A DNA stretch of 10,042 bases from an uncultured Clostridia bacterium (GCA_946626395.1 CAMOUF010000047.1:1-10042), one strand, 5' to 3'. Shown: positions 1 to 6,372, counted from the first letter of the stretch. A program made the numbers and translations. The notes: generated from the sequence alone by a model not told the origin.

Positions 1-803
1 ATCTGAAGGAGATCGGAAAGGTTCCCCTCCTGTCTGCCGATGAAGAGATCGAACTGGCTCAGCGCATGGAAAAGGGAGATGAAGCCGCGAAACGAAAGCT
101 GGCGGAGGCCAACCTTCGTTTGGTGGTTTCTATTGCCAAGCGTTATGTGGGAAGAGGCATGCAGTTCCTGGATCTGATCCAGGAAGGCAACCTGGGCCTG
201 ATCAAAGCCGTTGAAAAATTCGATTACCGCAAGGGCTATAAATTTTCTACCTACGCCACCTGGTGGATCCGCCAGGCCACCACCCGCGCCATTGCCGACC
301 AGGCCCGCACCATCCGCATTCCCGTGCATATGGTGGAAACCATCAATAAGCTGATCCGGGTGTCCCGCCAGCTTTTGCAGGAATACGGCCGGGAGCCCAC
401 CCCCGAGGAAATCGCCAAGTCCATGGGCATCAGCGAATCCAAGGTTCGGGAAATCATCAAGATCGCCCAGGAGCCCGTGTCCCTGGAAACCCCCATCGGC
501 GAGGAAGAGGACAGCCATCTGGGCGACTTCCTGGAGGATGAAACCGCTCTGGCCCCCGCCGAAGCCGCGTCCCACGCCCTGATGAAGGAGCAGCTCTGGG
601 ACGTGCTGGACACCCTGACCCCCCGGGAAGAAAAGGTGCTGCGCCTGCGCTTTGGCCTGGACGACGGCCATCAGCGCACCCTGGAGGAAGTGGGCAAGGA
701 GTTTCAGGTGACCCGTGAGCGCATCCGCCAGATCGAAGCCAAGGCCCTGCGCAAGCTGCGCCATCCCAGCCGCAGCAAGAAGCTCAAGGATTATCTGGAC
801 TGA
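1..803 (+). CDS. rpoD: RNA polymerase primary sigma factor (SigA/RpoD), 5' truncated by window edge
   Basis: Directs RNA polymerase to housekeeping promoters. The reading frame is open from base 3 (the first two bases finish a codon cut by the edge), so region 1.1 and part of 1.2 are missing. What remains covers the end of region 1.2 (to about base 110); region 2 (about 114-330) with the core-binding LIQEGNLGLIKAVEKFD segment and the -10-recognising YKFSTYATWWIRQA helix; region 3 (about 330-480); and region 4 (about 609-790) with LTPREEKVLRLRFGL and the -35-reading helix TRERIRQIEAKALRKLR. The protein ends in KLKDYLD, as primary sigma factors usually do. The stop overlaps the next start (TGATG), implying translational coupling to trmK. 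The match to the primary sigma family is unmistakable; the upstream partner, often dnaG, lies outside the window. Confidence 0.98.
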   Translation, partial: LKEIGKVPLLSADEEIELAQRMEKGDEAAKRKLAEANLRLVVSIAKRYVGRGMQFLDLIQEGNLGLIKAVEKFDYRKGYKFSTYATWWIRQATTRAIADQARTIRIPVHMVETINKLIRVSRQLLQEYGREPTPEEIAKSMGISESKVREIIKIAQEPVSLETPIGEEEDSHLGDFLEDETALAPAEAASHALMKEQLWDVLDTLTPREEKVLRLRFGLDDGHQRTLEEVGKEFQVTRERIRQIEAKALRKLRHPSRSKKLKDYLD

Positions 804-1468
804 TGGCCATGCCTGCATTGGATGATCGTTTATCCCGCGCGTCCGCGCTTTTTCCCGCCTGTGACTATGGCGCCGATATCGGCGCCGATCACGGGCGGTT
901 GTCTTGTTATCTGCTGGAATCGGGCAAGTGCCGCCGCATGTGCGTGGCGGATATCAGCGCGGAATCCTTGAAGAAGGCGGAAAGGCTGCTCACGGAGCGG
1001 GGGCTTTCCCACCGGGCGGATCTTTCCGTGGGGGACGGTCTGTTCGCTCTGCCCCGGCCCGCAGACGCCATCGCCATATTGGGCATGGGCGGCCATACCC
1101 TTTGCGGCATCCTGACGGCGGGCAGGGAAAAGCTGCAGGGGGCCAGCCTGATTTTATCCGCTCATACGGATATGCCGCTGGTGAGAAAAACGGTGAACGC
1201 CCTTGGCTACCGGGTGGAACAGGAAGAAATCGCCTTCGCCGCCAATCGGTTTTACTGCCTGATGAAGGCCGTGCCGGGGGAAGAAGCGCTCACGGAAAAG
1301 CAGATGTATTTGGGGCCCCGCCTGATGGAGGGCTGCCCGGCGCACTACGCGCCTTATCTTGATTGGCGCGTCGCCATCGCGGAAAAGAAGCGGGGCGAAA
1401 AGGAACAGCAGGAGCTTGATTGGCTCAGGGAGGAAAGAGACCGTGTCCATCACTGTGAAAAATATTGA
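803..1468 (+). CDS. trmK: tRNA (adenine(22)-N1)-methyltransferase TrmK
   Basis: 221-residue class I SAM-dependent methyltransferase that in Bacillus and Streptococcus methylates N1 of A22 in tRNA. The SAM-binding motif is ADIGADHGRLSCYLL (residues about 24-38), followed by an acidic VADIS strand, a GDGL motif and the family-typical GMGG (about residues 94-97). The C-terminal half is charged and helical, as in this family. In the TrmK proteins I know, the strand after GMGG carries LILQPN; here it reads LILSAH, a visible difference at a conserved place. The start overlaps the rpoD stop by one base; another ATG follows at 809. The 3' end overlaps the next gene by 26 bp. The order sigA, trmK (yqfN), nif3 (yqfO) is a conserved Bacillota arrangement, which supports the name. 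Confidence 0.92.
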   Translation: MAMPALDDRLSRASALFPACDYGADIGADHGRLSCYLLESGKCRRMCVADISAESLKKAERLLTERGLSHRADLSVGDGLFALPRPADAIAILGMGGHTLCGILTAGREKLQGASLILSAHTDMPLVRKTVNALGYRVEQEEIAFAANRFYCLMKAVPGEEALTEKQMYLGPRLMEGCPAHYAPYLDWRVAIAEKKRGEKEQQELDWLREERDRVHHCEKY

Positions 1469-2213
1469 AGATCTGCTCAATGAACTGGCTCCCGTGGAAA
1501 CTGCCGAAGGCTATGACAACGTGGGCGCGCTGGTGGGCCGCCGGGACGCGGAGGTACATAAAATCCTGGTGGCGCTGGACTGCACCTGGGATGTGGTCAA
1601 GGAAGCGGAAGAGCTGGGGGCGGAATTGATCGTCAGCCATCATCCCCTTTTCTTCCACGCCCGGAAAAACCTATTGGAGGAGGACGCCGAAGGACGCATC
1701 CTGTGCGAAATGGTGCGGAGAAATCTGTCCCTGATCGCCGCCCATACCAATCTGGATCAGACGGAGCTGAGCGGCAGCGCTGCCTGCGCCCGGCTATTGG
1801 GGCTAAAAAACCTGCGGAAGGAAACCAATTATCTGTTCCTGGGCGAATTGGAGGAGCCTTTGACCGCCAAGGCGCTGGAGGAAAAAATCTCCGCCGCCCT
1901 GCGTTTTCCCGTCCGCTGCTATGGGGATGGCAATCAAACCGTTGCGACCCTGGCCATCGCGGGCGGCGCGGACGACGGCGACTGGATGGCGGCCCAGGCC
2001 TTGGGCGCCCAGGCCCTGCTCACCGGCGAGGTGCGCCATCACAATGCCCTGGCCGCCGCCATGAGCGATTTTGTGCTGTTCGACGGGGGCCATTACGGCA
2101 CGGAAGCGCCGCTGGTGCCGTTTTTGGCGGAGTATTTACAAAAGCGCTTAAATGATGTACAATGTAATGTGCGGGTTTTCCCGTCTCAATGCGCGCCCTT
2201 TGGCAGCGTTTAA
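1443..2213 (+). CDS. NIF3-like dinuclear metal protein (DUF34, YqfO family), short form
   Basis: 256-residue NIF3/DUF34 protein. The family forms toroidal hexamers with a two-metal site; it has been linked to GTP cyclohydrolase I type 2 annotation, but its true reaction is unsettled. Metal ligands of the family are all visible: SHHP (His66, His67), AHTNLD (His101, Asp105) and DGGHYGTE (His217, Glu221). The long inserted domain found in Bacillus YqfO (about 370 residues) is absent, so this is the compact form. I chose the GTG at 1443 because a good ribosome binding site (AGGGAGG, 1428-1433 region) lies 7-9 bases before it. A longer in-frame extension back to 1359 would be buried in trmK and adds no family sequence. 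The gene overlaps trmK by 26 bp, so translation is probably coupled. Confidence 0.93.
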   Translation: MSITVKNIEDLLNELAPVETAEGYDNVGALVGRRDAEVHKILVALDCTWDVVKEAEELGAELIVSHHPLFFHARKNLLEEDAEGRILCEMVRRNLSLIAAHTNLDQTELSGSAACARLLGLKNLRKETNYLFLGELEEPLTAKALEEKISAALRFPVRCYGDGNQTVATLAIAGGADDGDWMAAQALGAQALLTGEVRHHNALAAAMSDFVLFDGGHYGTEAPLVPFLAEYLQKRLNDVQCNVRVFPSQCAPFGSV

Positions 2214-2235
2214 TCAATAGAAGGAGGGCAAATAG

Positions 2236-2940
2236 ATGGATCAATTGCATCTTTTGTGGGAATTTCAGAAAGCAGACGTGGAAGTGGATAAGCTGGAAGC
2301 TTCCATCAGACGCTCTCCTGTCAGGCAAAAGCTGGTAAAATATAAGGATTTGTACACCGAACAGCAAACCGCCATGAAGCGCATGGAAAGCGAAGTGAGC
2401 GCCATGCAGGACCGGCTGGAGGCGCTCAAGGACGCCCTGAAAATGACCAACGAGCAGCTTCATAACCTGCACGCCAAAATGGAGAGCGATCCGCCCAAGA
2501 ACAGCGCCGAGGTGCAGCAGTTCATGAACGACGCCAAGCGCTTCCAGAATAACCTGACCGCTTATGAACAGGAAGTGAAGCGGATCCGCAAGGACGCGGG
2601 CGACCGGGAACGCCAGCAGCACGACGTGCGCGTCCGCGCCGCCAAGGCCAAGAGCGAATTTGAAAAGCTCAAGCTGGTCTATGATGATGAAAAGCATGAA
2701 AAGGACAGCGAGCTGGATTCCCTCCGGGCCGCCGCGGCGGAAAAGGCCAAGCCCATTGAAAAGGAGTTTATGGAACGCTATAAGGAAATCAAGCGCCACA
2801 GCGTGCCCCCGCTGGCCATGCTCAACGGCGACCAGTGCCAGGGCTGCAATATGTCCCTGCCCTCCTCGGTGGTTCGCAAGGTGAAGGCCGGCGAGCTGGT
2901 GGAATGCGAAACCTGCGGCAGGCTGCTGATCATCGTATAA
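2236..2940 (+). CDS. Coiled-coil C4-type zinc-ribbon protein (CT398/FlgZ-like, DUF164)
   Basis: 234-residue protein. Residues about 5-180 form a long, highly charged heptad-rich helical region expected to fold as an antiparallel coiled coil. The C-terminus is a zinc ribbon with two CxxC pairs (Cys201/Cys204 in CQGC and Cys224/Cys227 in CETC). This is the layout of the zf-RING_7/DUF164 family (Chlamydia CT398, Helicobacter HP0958/FlgZ), whose members act as scaffold or RNA- or protein-binding factors; the role in Bacillota is not established. There is no signal peptide or membrane segment, so it is cytoplasmic. A GAAGGAGGG site at 2220-2228 sets the start 22 bp after the nif3-type gene. A NIF3 gene followed by a zinc-ribbon gene is a recurring neighbourhood. 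It is the last gene of the operon. Confidence 0.88.
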   Translation: MDQLHLLWEFQKADVEVDKLEASIRRSPVRQKLVKYKDLYTEQQTAMKRMESEVSAMQDRLEALKDALKMTNEQLHNLHAKMESDPPKNSAEVQQFMNDAKRFQNNLTAYEQEVKRIRKDAGDRERQQHDVRVRAAKAKSEFEKLKLVYDDEKHEKDSELDSLRAAAAEKAKPIEKEFMERYKEIKRHSVPPLAMLNGDQCQGCNMSLPSSVVRKVKAGELVECETCGRLLIIV

Positions 2941-3074
2941 AATCCGCAAATAAAAAAGGTTTCAATGTAAAAATTTTGTGGTAGATTCCAATATATTCCT
3001 GCTGTTTTGCTCCGAAAAGAACCAGGAAGAAAGAACGCATTTACTGAATCTTTGATTGCTTTCTCGGATGGGGG

Positions 3075-3121
3075 TGTGGGGGAAACCGCTCTTTGGCATC
3101 CAAAGAGCGGTTTCCCCCACA
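3075..3121 (+). terminator. Very long perfect hairpin after the sigA operon, probable terminator
   Basis: A perfect 22-bp stem (3075-3096 with 3100-3121) closed by a 3-base CAT loop. The only T tract is four T's at 3125-3128, after AAAC, so it is an imperfect intrinsic terminator in the + direction. It could act together with the stronger hairpin at 3138-3166. Its core GGGGAAACCGCTCT resembles a second hairpin at 4794-4834. Confidence 0.6.
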
Positions 3122-3137
3122 AACTTTTATATTGAGC

Positions 3138-3166
3138 CAAAAAAGACGCATAACGCGTCTTTTTTG
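3138..3166. terminator. Bidirectional intrinsic terminator between convergent transcription units
   Basis: A 12-bp stem with central GACGC/GCGTC (3145-3149 with 3155-3159), a 5-base loop (ATAAC), and six A's on one side facing six T's on the other. Both strands therefore read as hairpin plus U tract. It lies between the + strand sigA operon and the 3' end of the - strand caspase-like gene (stop at 3176), so one element can serve both. Confidence 0.85.
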
Positions 3167-3175
3167 TTTGCCCTC

Positions 3176-4663
3176 TTATTGCGCTGCGGCTACCTCTAAA
3201 TAGAATACATCGCTGACACAGGAAATATCTTCTCCGTTCATGCGGGTTTTTATCTGGGCCCGGTAGGCGCCGGGCTCCGCCATTTCTCCGTCGTTTTTGC
3301 GGCCGTCCCAGTAAAAGCTGCTGGCGGCGGGGGAAAGATGCTGGGGCCGGGAGGGGACGTCGTAGGCGATGCGGCGAACCACCCTGCCGCTTTCGTTCAG
3401 GATGTTCACTGTCAGGCCGCAGGGCACGTCGTGCTCCGCCCAGATGGCCATTTCCTGGCCCAGGGTGGGCACAAAGGAAGCGCCGGTCACCGCGGCCAGG
3501 CGCACCGATCCCGTGGCGGGCTGCACGCACAGCAGCCTGGCGCCTTCAAACAGGGGTGTGTCATCCTCCATGGATAAAAGCTGAATGATCACATAGCCGG
3601 AAGCGTCTTCCCCCGTGTTCAGCGACAGGGTGCGCATTTTCCTGCCCGGCAGCACGGTGCCGTCCGCCTGCTCTCCGTCCAGAAAATGCTGGGCCTGTGC
3701 AAACTGCCAAACGCCGTCCCGGTGGTATACGATCTGATAATATAAATGGGTCTGCCTGCGCACGGTAAAGGAAAAGGTCACGTCGGTCTGCCCGGCGGTA
3801 AGCAGGGTGTCCTGAAAGGAAACGTCCGTCACGGCCTTTTCCGCGGCATAGACATTATCCGGGTCATAGGCAAACAGCACCAGCCCGTCGTCCCCCTGGG
3901 GATACACCTGGGGGGTGGAGGCGGCATAATTATCCAATAGATAGGCGTACATTTCCGCCAGGGTCACCAGGCCGTCCGCGTTGATATCGGCACTGCAGGC
4001 TCCCTGAACGCCCAGGCCGTTGGTGAGCACGGAGGCAAAATAGCTGGCCCCCGAGGCGGGGCCTTCGCCGCCGCTTTGATAGTACCAGCTGGCTTCGCTG
4101 CCGCCCGCGCTGCACAGCACATGATAGCTTTTGCCTGTCAGAAAGCACTGGGCCGCCCCGCCGGATAAACCCTTGCCGATGATGGCCCCGGAGTTGCAGG
4201 CGTCCAGGATCACGATTTTGTTTCCGGGCACCTGATCCAGAATCTCCTGCAGGACGGCGGCATCCAGCAGCGTTTCCGTTTCCCCGTCGCTGAGCAGCAG
4301 CCCCGCCTCCGCGTTGGTGACGCCTTCGCTGAACATCCCATGGGTGCTGATATACAAAAGAGAAACGTCGTTTTCCCCGGCGTTCTGAAAGGCTTCCTCC
4401 ACGGCGCGCTGAAACCCTTCTTTGGTGGCGACGCTTCCGGACAGGGAACGGATCAGGGCATAGCCACGGATGTCCTTCGCCAGGGCGTCGGACAGGATGC
4501 GCACATTGTTTTCCGCCGCGGGCCAGGTGTCCGGCTGGGTCACGAACCGGTCGCACCCGATCAGCAACGCCCGCAGGGCGGGCTGAGGCGGCGGCGTTTC
4601 CGCTTTCAGGAGGGCAAAAGGAAACAGCAGCGCTGCCAAAAGCGCCATCGCCAGGAACCGCAT
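3176..4663 (-). CDS. Secreted caspase-fold (peptidase C14) protein with EF-hand-like loop and FlgD-like C-terminal domain
   Basis: 495 residues from the chosen ATG at 4663, which has AGGAGG ten bases upstream; an ATG at 4687 is in frame but lies before that site. Residues 1-21 are a signal peptide (MRF then a hydrophobic run ending LLKA), with no lipobox cysteine. A caspase-like domain follows: RALLIGCDRF at its first strand, catalytic His108 in STHG and catalytic Cys156 in ILDACNSG. Residues 226-237 (DINADGLVTLAE) are a canonical 12-position EF-hand/dockerin-type calcium loop with D, N, D, T and E at ligand positions. The C-terminal part is beta-rich and ends in a FlgD/CHU_C-like Ig domain (SSFYWDGRKNDGEMAEPGAY). 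Probably a calcium-dependent cysteine protease exported outside the membrane; substrate unknown. It is monocistronic with its own -10 box. Confidence 0.85.
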   Translation of the reverse strand: MRFLAMALLAALLFPFALLKAETPPPQPALRALLIGCDRFVTQPDTWPAAENNVRILSDALAKDIRGYALIRSLSGSVATKEGFQRAVEEAFQNAGENDVSLLYISTHGMFSEGVTNAEAGLLLSDGETETLLDAAVLQEILDQVPGNKIVILDACNSGAIIGKGLSGGAAQCFLTGKSYHVLCSAGGSEASWYYQSGGEGPASGASYFASVLTNGLGVQGACSADINADGLVTLAEMYAYLLDNYAASTPQVYPQGDDGLVLFAYDPDNVYAAEKAVTDVSFQDTLLTAGQTDVTFSFTVRRQTHLYYQIVYHRDGVWQFAQAQHFLDGEQADGTVLPGRKMRTLSLNTGEDASGYVIIQLLSMEDDTPLFEGARLLCVQPATGSVRLAAVTGASFVPTLGQEMAIWAEHDVPCGLTVNILNESGRVVRRIAYDVPSRPQHLSPAASSFYWDGRKNDGEMAEPGAYRAQIKTRMNGEDISCVSDVFYLEVAAAQ

Positions 4664-4698
4664 GGCGTTTCGCCCTCCTTTCAGCATGCGTTATTTCA

Positions 4699-4704
4699 AT
4701 TATA
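4699..4704 (-). promoter_or_regulatory. -10 box of the caspase-like gene
   Basis: On the - strand this reads TATAAT, about 36 bases before the ATG at 4663, leaving room for a short leader with the AGGAGG site. I see no convincing -35 hexamer at 16-18 bp spacing, so the promoter may depend on an activator or be weak. Confidence 0.5.
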
Positions 4705-4777
4705 CACCATTCCCCTGAAAAAAGCTATCCGGCAGGAAAGAAGTGACAGGGCAAGGGCAGTTGAGCCGACGGAAAAA

Positions 4778-4834
4778 AGAAAACAAAAAAACAGGGGAAA
4801 ACCGCTCTCGCTTTTTTCAAGAGCCATTTTCCCC
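4778..4834 (-). terminator. Intrinsic terminator of the winged-helix gene
   Basis: Read on the - strand, the arms at 4834-4818 and 4810-4794 pair over 17 positions with one G-G mismatch, a 7-base A-rich loop, and a tract of seven T's (4791-4785) followed by more T-rich sequence. Two of the pairs are G-U wobbles that exist only in the - strand RNA, which fixes the orientation. It starts 15 bases after the stop of the gene at 4849-5175. Confidence 0.88.
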
Positions 4835-4848
4835 GGAATCTTTTATCT

Positions 4849-5175
4849 TCAGTACACTTCCTGAGCACGCAGTTTATACCCCCTGCGGTATACCGTTTCG
4901 ATGCAGAAGAAGCCCAGCTTTTTCCGCAAGCGCTGGATATGCACGTCCACGGTGCGGGTTTCGCCGGGGCTGGCATAGCCCCACGCCTCCCGAAGCAGCT
5001 CCTCCCGGGACACGGGCCTGTCCGGATTCTGCGCCAATTCCTGCAAAAGAGAAAACTCCTGCTGGGTCAGGGCGCAGGGCTCTCCGTCCACATACACGGT
5101 CTTCTCGTCTTCGTCAATGGCCAGCAAAGTGGGGTTTTCTTCCTTGGGGGTACAAATTGAAAGCATGGTACTCAT
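4849..5175 (-). CDS. Stand-alone OmpR/PhoB-type winged-helix DNA-binding protein, no receiver domain
   Basis: 108 residues that are almost entirely one Trans_reg_C domain. It has an N-terminal beta segment (LLAIDEDEKTVYVDGEPCALT), the helix LTQQEFSLLQELAQNP, the helix SREELLREAWGY, the recognition helix TVDVHIQRLRKKLG and the wing hairpin IETVYRRGYKL. Full response regulators are about 220-240 residues with a phosphoacceptor receiver first. Here only about 14 variable residues precede the domain, so it cannot be phosphorylated in the usual way. I kept the first ATG (5175) because GAGGTGAGG sits five bases upstream; an ATG three codons later is possible. A perfect 10-bp palindrome (5191-5200) lies just before this site and could be the gene's own operator. 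The gene lies upstream of the caspase-like gene on the same strand but is separated from it by a terminator. Targets are unknown. Confidence 0.85.
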   Translation of the reverse strand: MSTMLSICTPKEENPTLLAIDEDEKTVYVDGEPCALTQQEFSLLQELAQNPDRPVSREELLREAWGYASPGETRTVDVHIQRLRKKLGFFCIETVYRRGYKLRAQEVY

Positions 5176-5190
5176 TTTAGCCTCACCTCA

Positions 5191-5200
5191 TCTATATAGA
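5191..5200. promoter_or_regulatory. Perfect palindrome upstream of the winged-helix gene
   Basis: TCTATATAGA is a perfect 10-bp palindrome about 16 bases before the start of the winged-helix gene (- strand) and just ahead of its ribosome binding site. It may be part of the -10 region or an autoregulatory operator. It is short and AT-rich, so chance is a real alternative. Confidence 0.3.
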
Positions 5201-5457
5201 CGAAACAGGAAGGCTGATTGTTCCATTATTCAAAAAAATTCTGTACGTGTGCAGTTATCATGGTGAAGAAAGTGGGAAAGCGGGATAGTTCTAAGTTCAA
5301 AGTTCTAAGTTTTAAGCGAAATAGCGTCAATCATCGGCCGTAGAATTGTGCTGAACTGAATCAACTTGGAAGTTGTATACGATCCAAATCGCAAAGGGAC
5401 CACGACTGAACAAATACAGAATTTTGTAAAAGTCTGAAAGGCTGGCACACTTTCCCT
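5201..5457. other. Sparse intergenic stretch
   Basis: Apart from the heptamer array at 5287-5316, I see no RNA gene, no good promoter and no gene with a ribosome binding site here. On the + strand one frame (5312-5437) reads with coding-like codons, interrupted by TGA at 5357-5359 and ended by TGA at 5435-5437 (second part starts LEVVYDPNRKGTTTEQ). It has no proper start and may be a decayed gene fragment or chance. Confidence 0.4.
5287..5316 (+). repeat. Degenerate 7-bp tandem array, AGTTCTA family
   Basis: Four consecutive units of exactly 7 bp, consensus AGTTCTA (first unit AGTTCTA, second AGTTCAA, third AGTTCTA, fourth AGTTTTA), followed by AG. The period is exact while the units differ by single bases. 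The array at 6749-6771 has the same consensus on the opposite strand. Confidence 0.8.
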
Positions 5458-5571
5458 TCAATGGAGCACCCGATGGGCCAAACGCATCCTTTTCTTTTTT
5501 TCCGGCAGCGTGAACAGCGCCTTTTTTTCTTCAGAGGGACGGGGGCTTTCCTGCCGTTTCTTTTCTTCCAT
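5458..5571 (-). CDS. Possible very small charged protein (37 residues)
   Basis: A 37-residue frame on the - strand beginning MEEKKRQESP and ending RMRLAHRVLH. GGAGAGG lies 8 bases before the ATG at 5571; an in-frame ATG at 5577 also exists but sits only 2 bases from that site. Most residues are Lys, Arg, Glu or other polar ones, with a single short hydrophobic patch (LFTL). There is no transmembrane segment and no motif I recognise. It is divergent from aroK, sharing the AT-rich region at 5590-5700. The good ribosome binding site is the main evidence; low-complexity K/E content weakens it. Could be a real small protein or chance. Confidence 0.4.
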   Translation of the reverse strand: MEEKKRQESPRPSEEKKALFTLPEKKKRMRLAHRVLH

Positions 5572-5618
5572 GGGCATCACCTCTCCATTGGTTTGCTCGA
5601 AATTGACAGAAAATATTC

Positions 5619-5647
5619 ATAATCATGATGAAATAATCACGATTATT
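5619..5647. promoter_or_regulatory. Paired palindromic sites upstream of the aroK promoter
   Basis: Two near-identical 11-mers, ATAATCATGAT (5619-5629) and ATAATCACGAT (5633-5643), are spaced 14 bp apart. The first contains the perfect palindrome ATCATGAT; the second is the left part of a 7-bp inverted repeat, AATAATC and GATTATT, separated by two bases (5632-5647). They lie 23 bp upstream of the aroK -35 box and in the presumed control region of the divergent small ORF, a plausible place for a dimeric regulator. No factor can be named. Confidence 0.45.
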
Positions 5648-5669
5648 GATTAATTTACCAGAAACATCC

Positions 5670-5698
5670 TTGCAAACCCTGCACAATTATGGTATAAT
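5670..5698 (+). promoter_or_regulatory. aroK promoter (sigma-A type, extended -10)
   Basis: TTGCAA (5670-5675), a 17-bp spacer and a perfect TATAAT (5693-5698), with TG at 5690-5691 giving an extended -10. Transcription would start near 5705, about 60 bases before the aroK ATG. Confidence 0.85.
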
Positions 5699-5765
5699 TA
5701 AGTTCAGAAAATGCAAAAGAATGATTCTATAAACTCCGCACCGACGAGCGCGAGGGGGATGCTTC

Positions 5766-6278
5766 ATGATCCAAATGCATATTTTTCTGGTCGGCATGGC
5801 CGGCGCGGGCAAAACCAGCCTGGGCAGGCGGCTTGCGCAAAACCTGAACTGGCGCTTTGTGGACACGGACCAGCGGGTTTGCGAGCTGCTGGGCATGCAG
5901 TCCGTCAACGACGTGTTTGCCACGCTGGGGGAGCCGCTTTTTCGCAGCGCGGAAACGGCGGTGCTGATGGAATTGGTGGGTCAGCCGCCCTGCGTGGTGT
6001 CCACCGGCGGCGAGCTGTGCACCTTTTCCGAAAACGTGACCATCATGAAAAATCATGGTGTGATCATCCATATTGACCGACCGCTGGACCAGATCATTTC
6101 CGATATCAAGGTGGACCGCCGTCCTTTGCTGGCAGGCGGCAACCATGAAGATGTCATCGACCAGTACAACCGCTGCATCGGCCATTACCGGGCCGCGGCG
6201 GACTATCGCCTGGATAATTCCAAGGGCATGGTGGTGGGCCTGAGAGCGCTGACTGAGATGGTGGAGGATATCAAGTAA
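5766..6278 (+). CDS. aroK: Shikimate kinase
   Basis: 170 residues, the normal length for this enzyme, which phosphorylates shikimate at O3 with ATP in the common aromatic pathway. Visible features: P-loop GMAGAGKT (10-17); shikimate-binding Asp35 in VDTD and Arg60 in LFRSAE; LID-region Arg119 in DRRPLL; and Arg136 before HYRAAADY. The usual GGG of the shikimate site reads GGE here (Gly81, Gly82, Glu83). This replacement at a highly conserved place could alter substrate binding, but all other active-site residues I can name are present. The ATG at 5766 follows GAGGGGG by 7-8 bases; a second ATG nine bases on is less well placed. It has its own promoter and is separated from aroF by about 520 bp with an independent promoter and attenuator. 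Confidence 0.93.
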   Translation: MIQMHIFLVGMAGAGKTSLGRRLAQNLNWRFVDTDQRVCELLGMQSVNDVFATLGEPLFRSAETAVLMELVGQPPCVVSTGGELCTFSENVTIMKNHGVIIHIDRPLDQIISDIKVDRRPLLAGGNHEDVIDQYNRCIGHYRAAADYRLDNSKGMVVGLRALTEMVEDIK

Positions 6279-6305
6279 TTAGGCAGGGGGATCAAGAACG
6301 GTTTA

Positions 6306-6342
6306 AGGCAATAGGAAATAGGCATTAGGCAACAGGAATAAG
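6306..6342 (+). repeat. Degenerate 7-bp tandem array, AGGCAAT family
   Basis: Five consecutive 7-bp units, consensus AGGCAAT (for example AGGCAAT then AGGAAAT, later AGGCATT and AGGCAAC), ending with AG. Every unit begins AGG and the spacing is exact. It starts 28 bases after the aroK stop. Confidence 0.8.
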
Positions 6343-6344
6343 AG

Positions 6345-6372
6345 AGTGCAGCGCGCAGAGTTCAGAGCGCAG
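6345..6372 (+). repeat. Degenerate 7-bp tandem array, AGTGCAG family
   Basis: Four consecutive 7-bp units, each ending in CAG (AGTGCAG, CGCGCAG, AGTTCAG, AGCGCAG). It follows the previous array after four bases but has a different consensus and is out of phase with it. Confidence 0.75.

Noticed and set aside
1359..1442. Extended N-terminus for the NIF3-type protein
   Set aside because: It lies wholly within trmK and resembles no NIF3 sequence; the GTG at 1443 has a ribosome binding site.
2020..2949. 309-codon open frame on the - strand opposite the zinc-ribbon gene
   Set aside because: Antisense shadow of the NIF3 and zinc-ribbon genes, without a recognisable domain.
3176..5175. Caspase-like gene plus winged-helix gene as an anti-phage defence system
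   Set aside because: The caspase-like protein has a signal peptide, the two genes are separated by a strong terminator, and no sensor or effector partner is seen.
5603..5608. TTGACA as a -35 box on the + strand
   Set aside because: No -10 hexamer lies at a suitable distance; the aroK promoter at 5670-5698 is much better.
5287..6372. CRISPR array
   Set aside because: Units are 7 bp, adjacent and without spacers; no cas genes are present.
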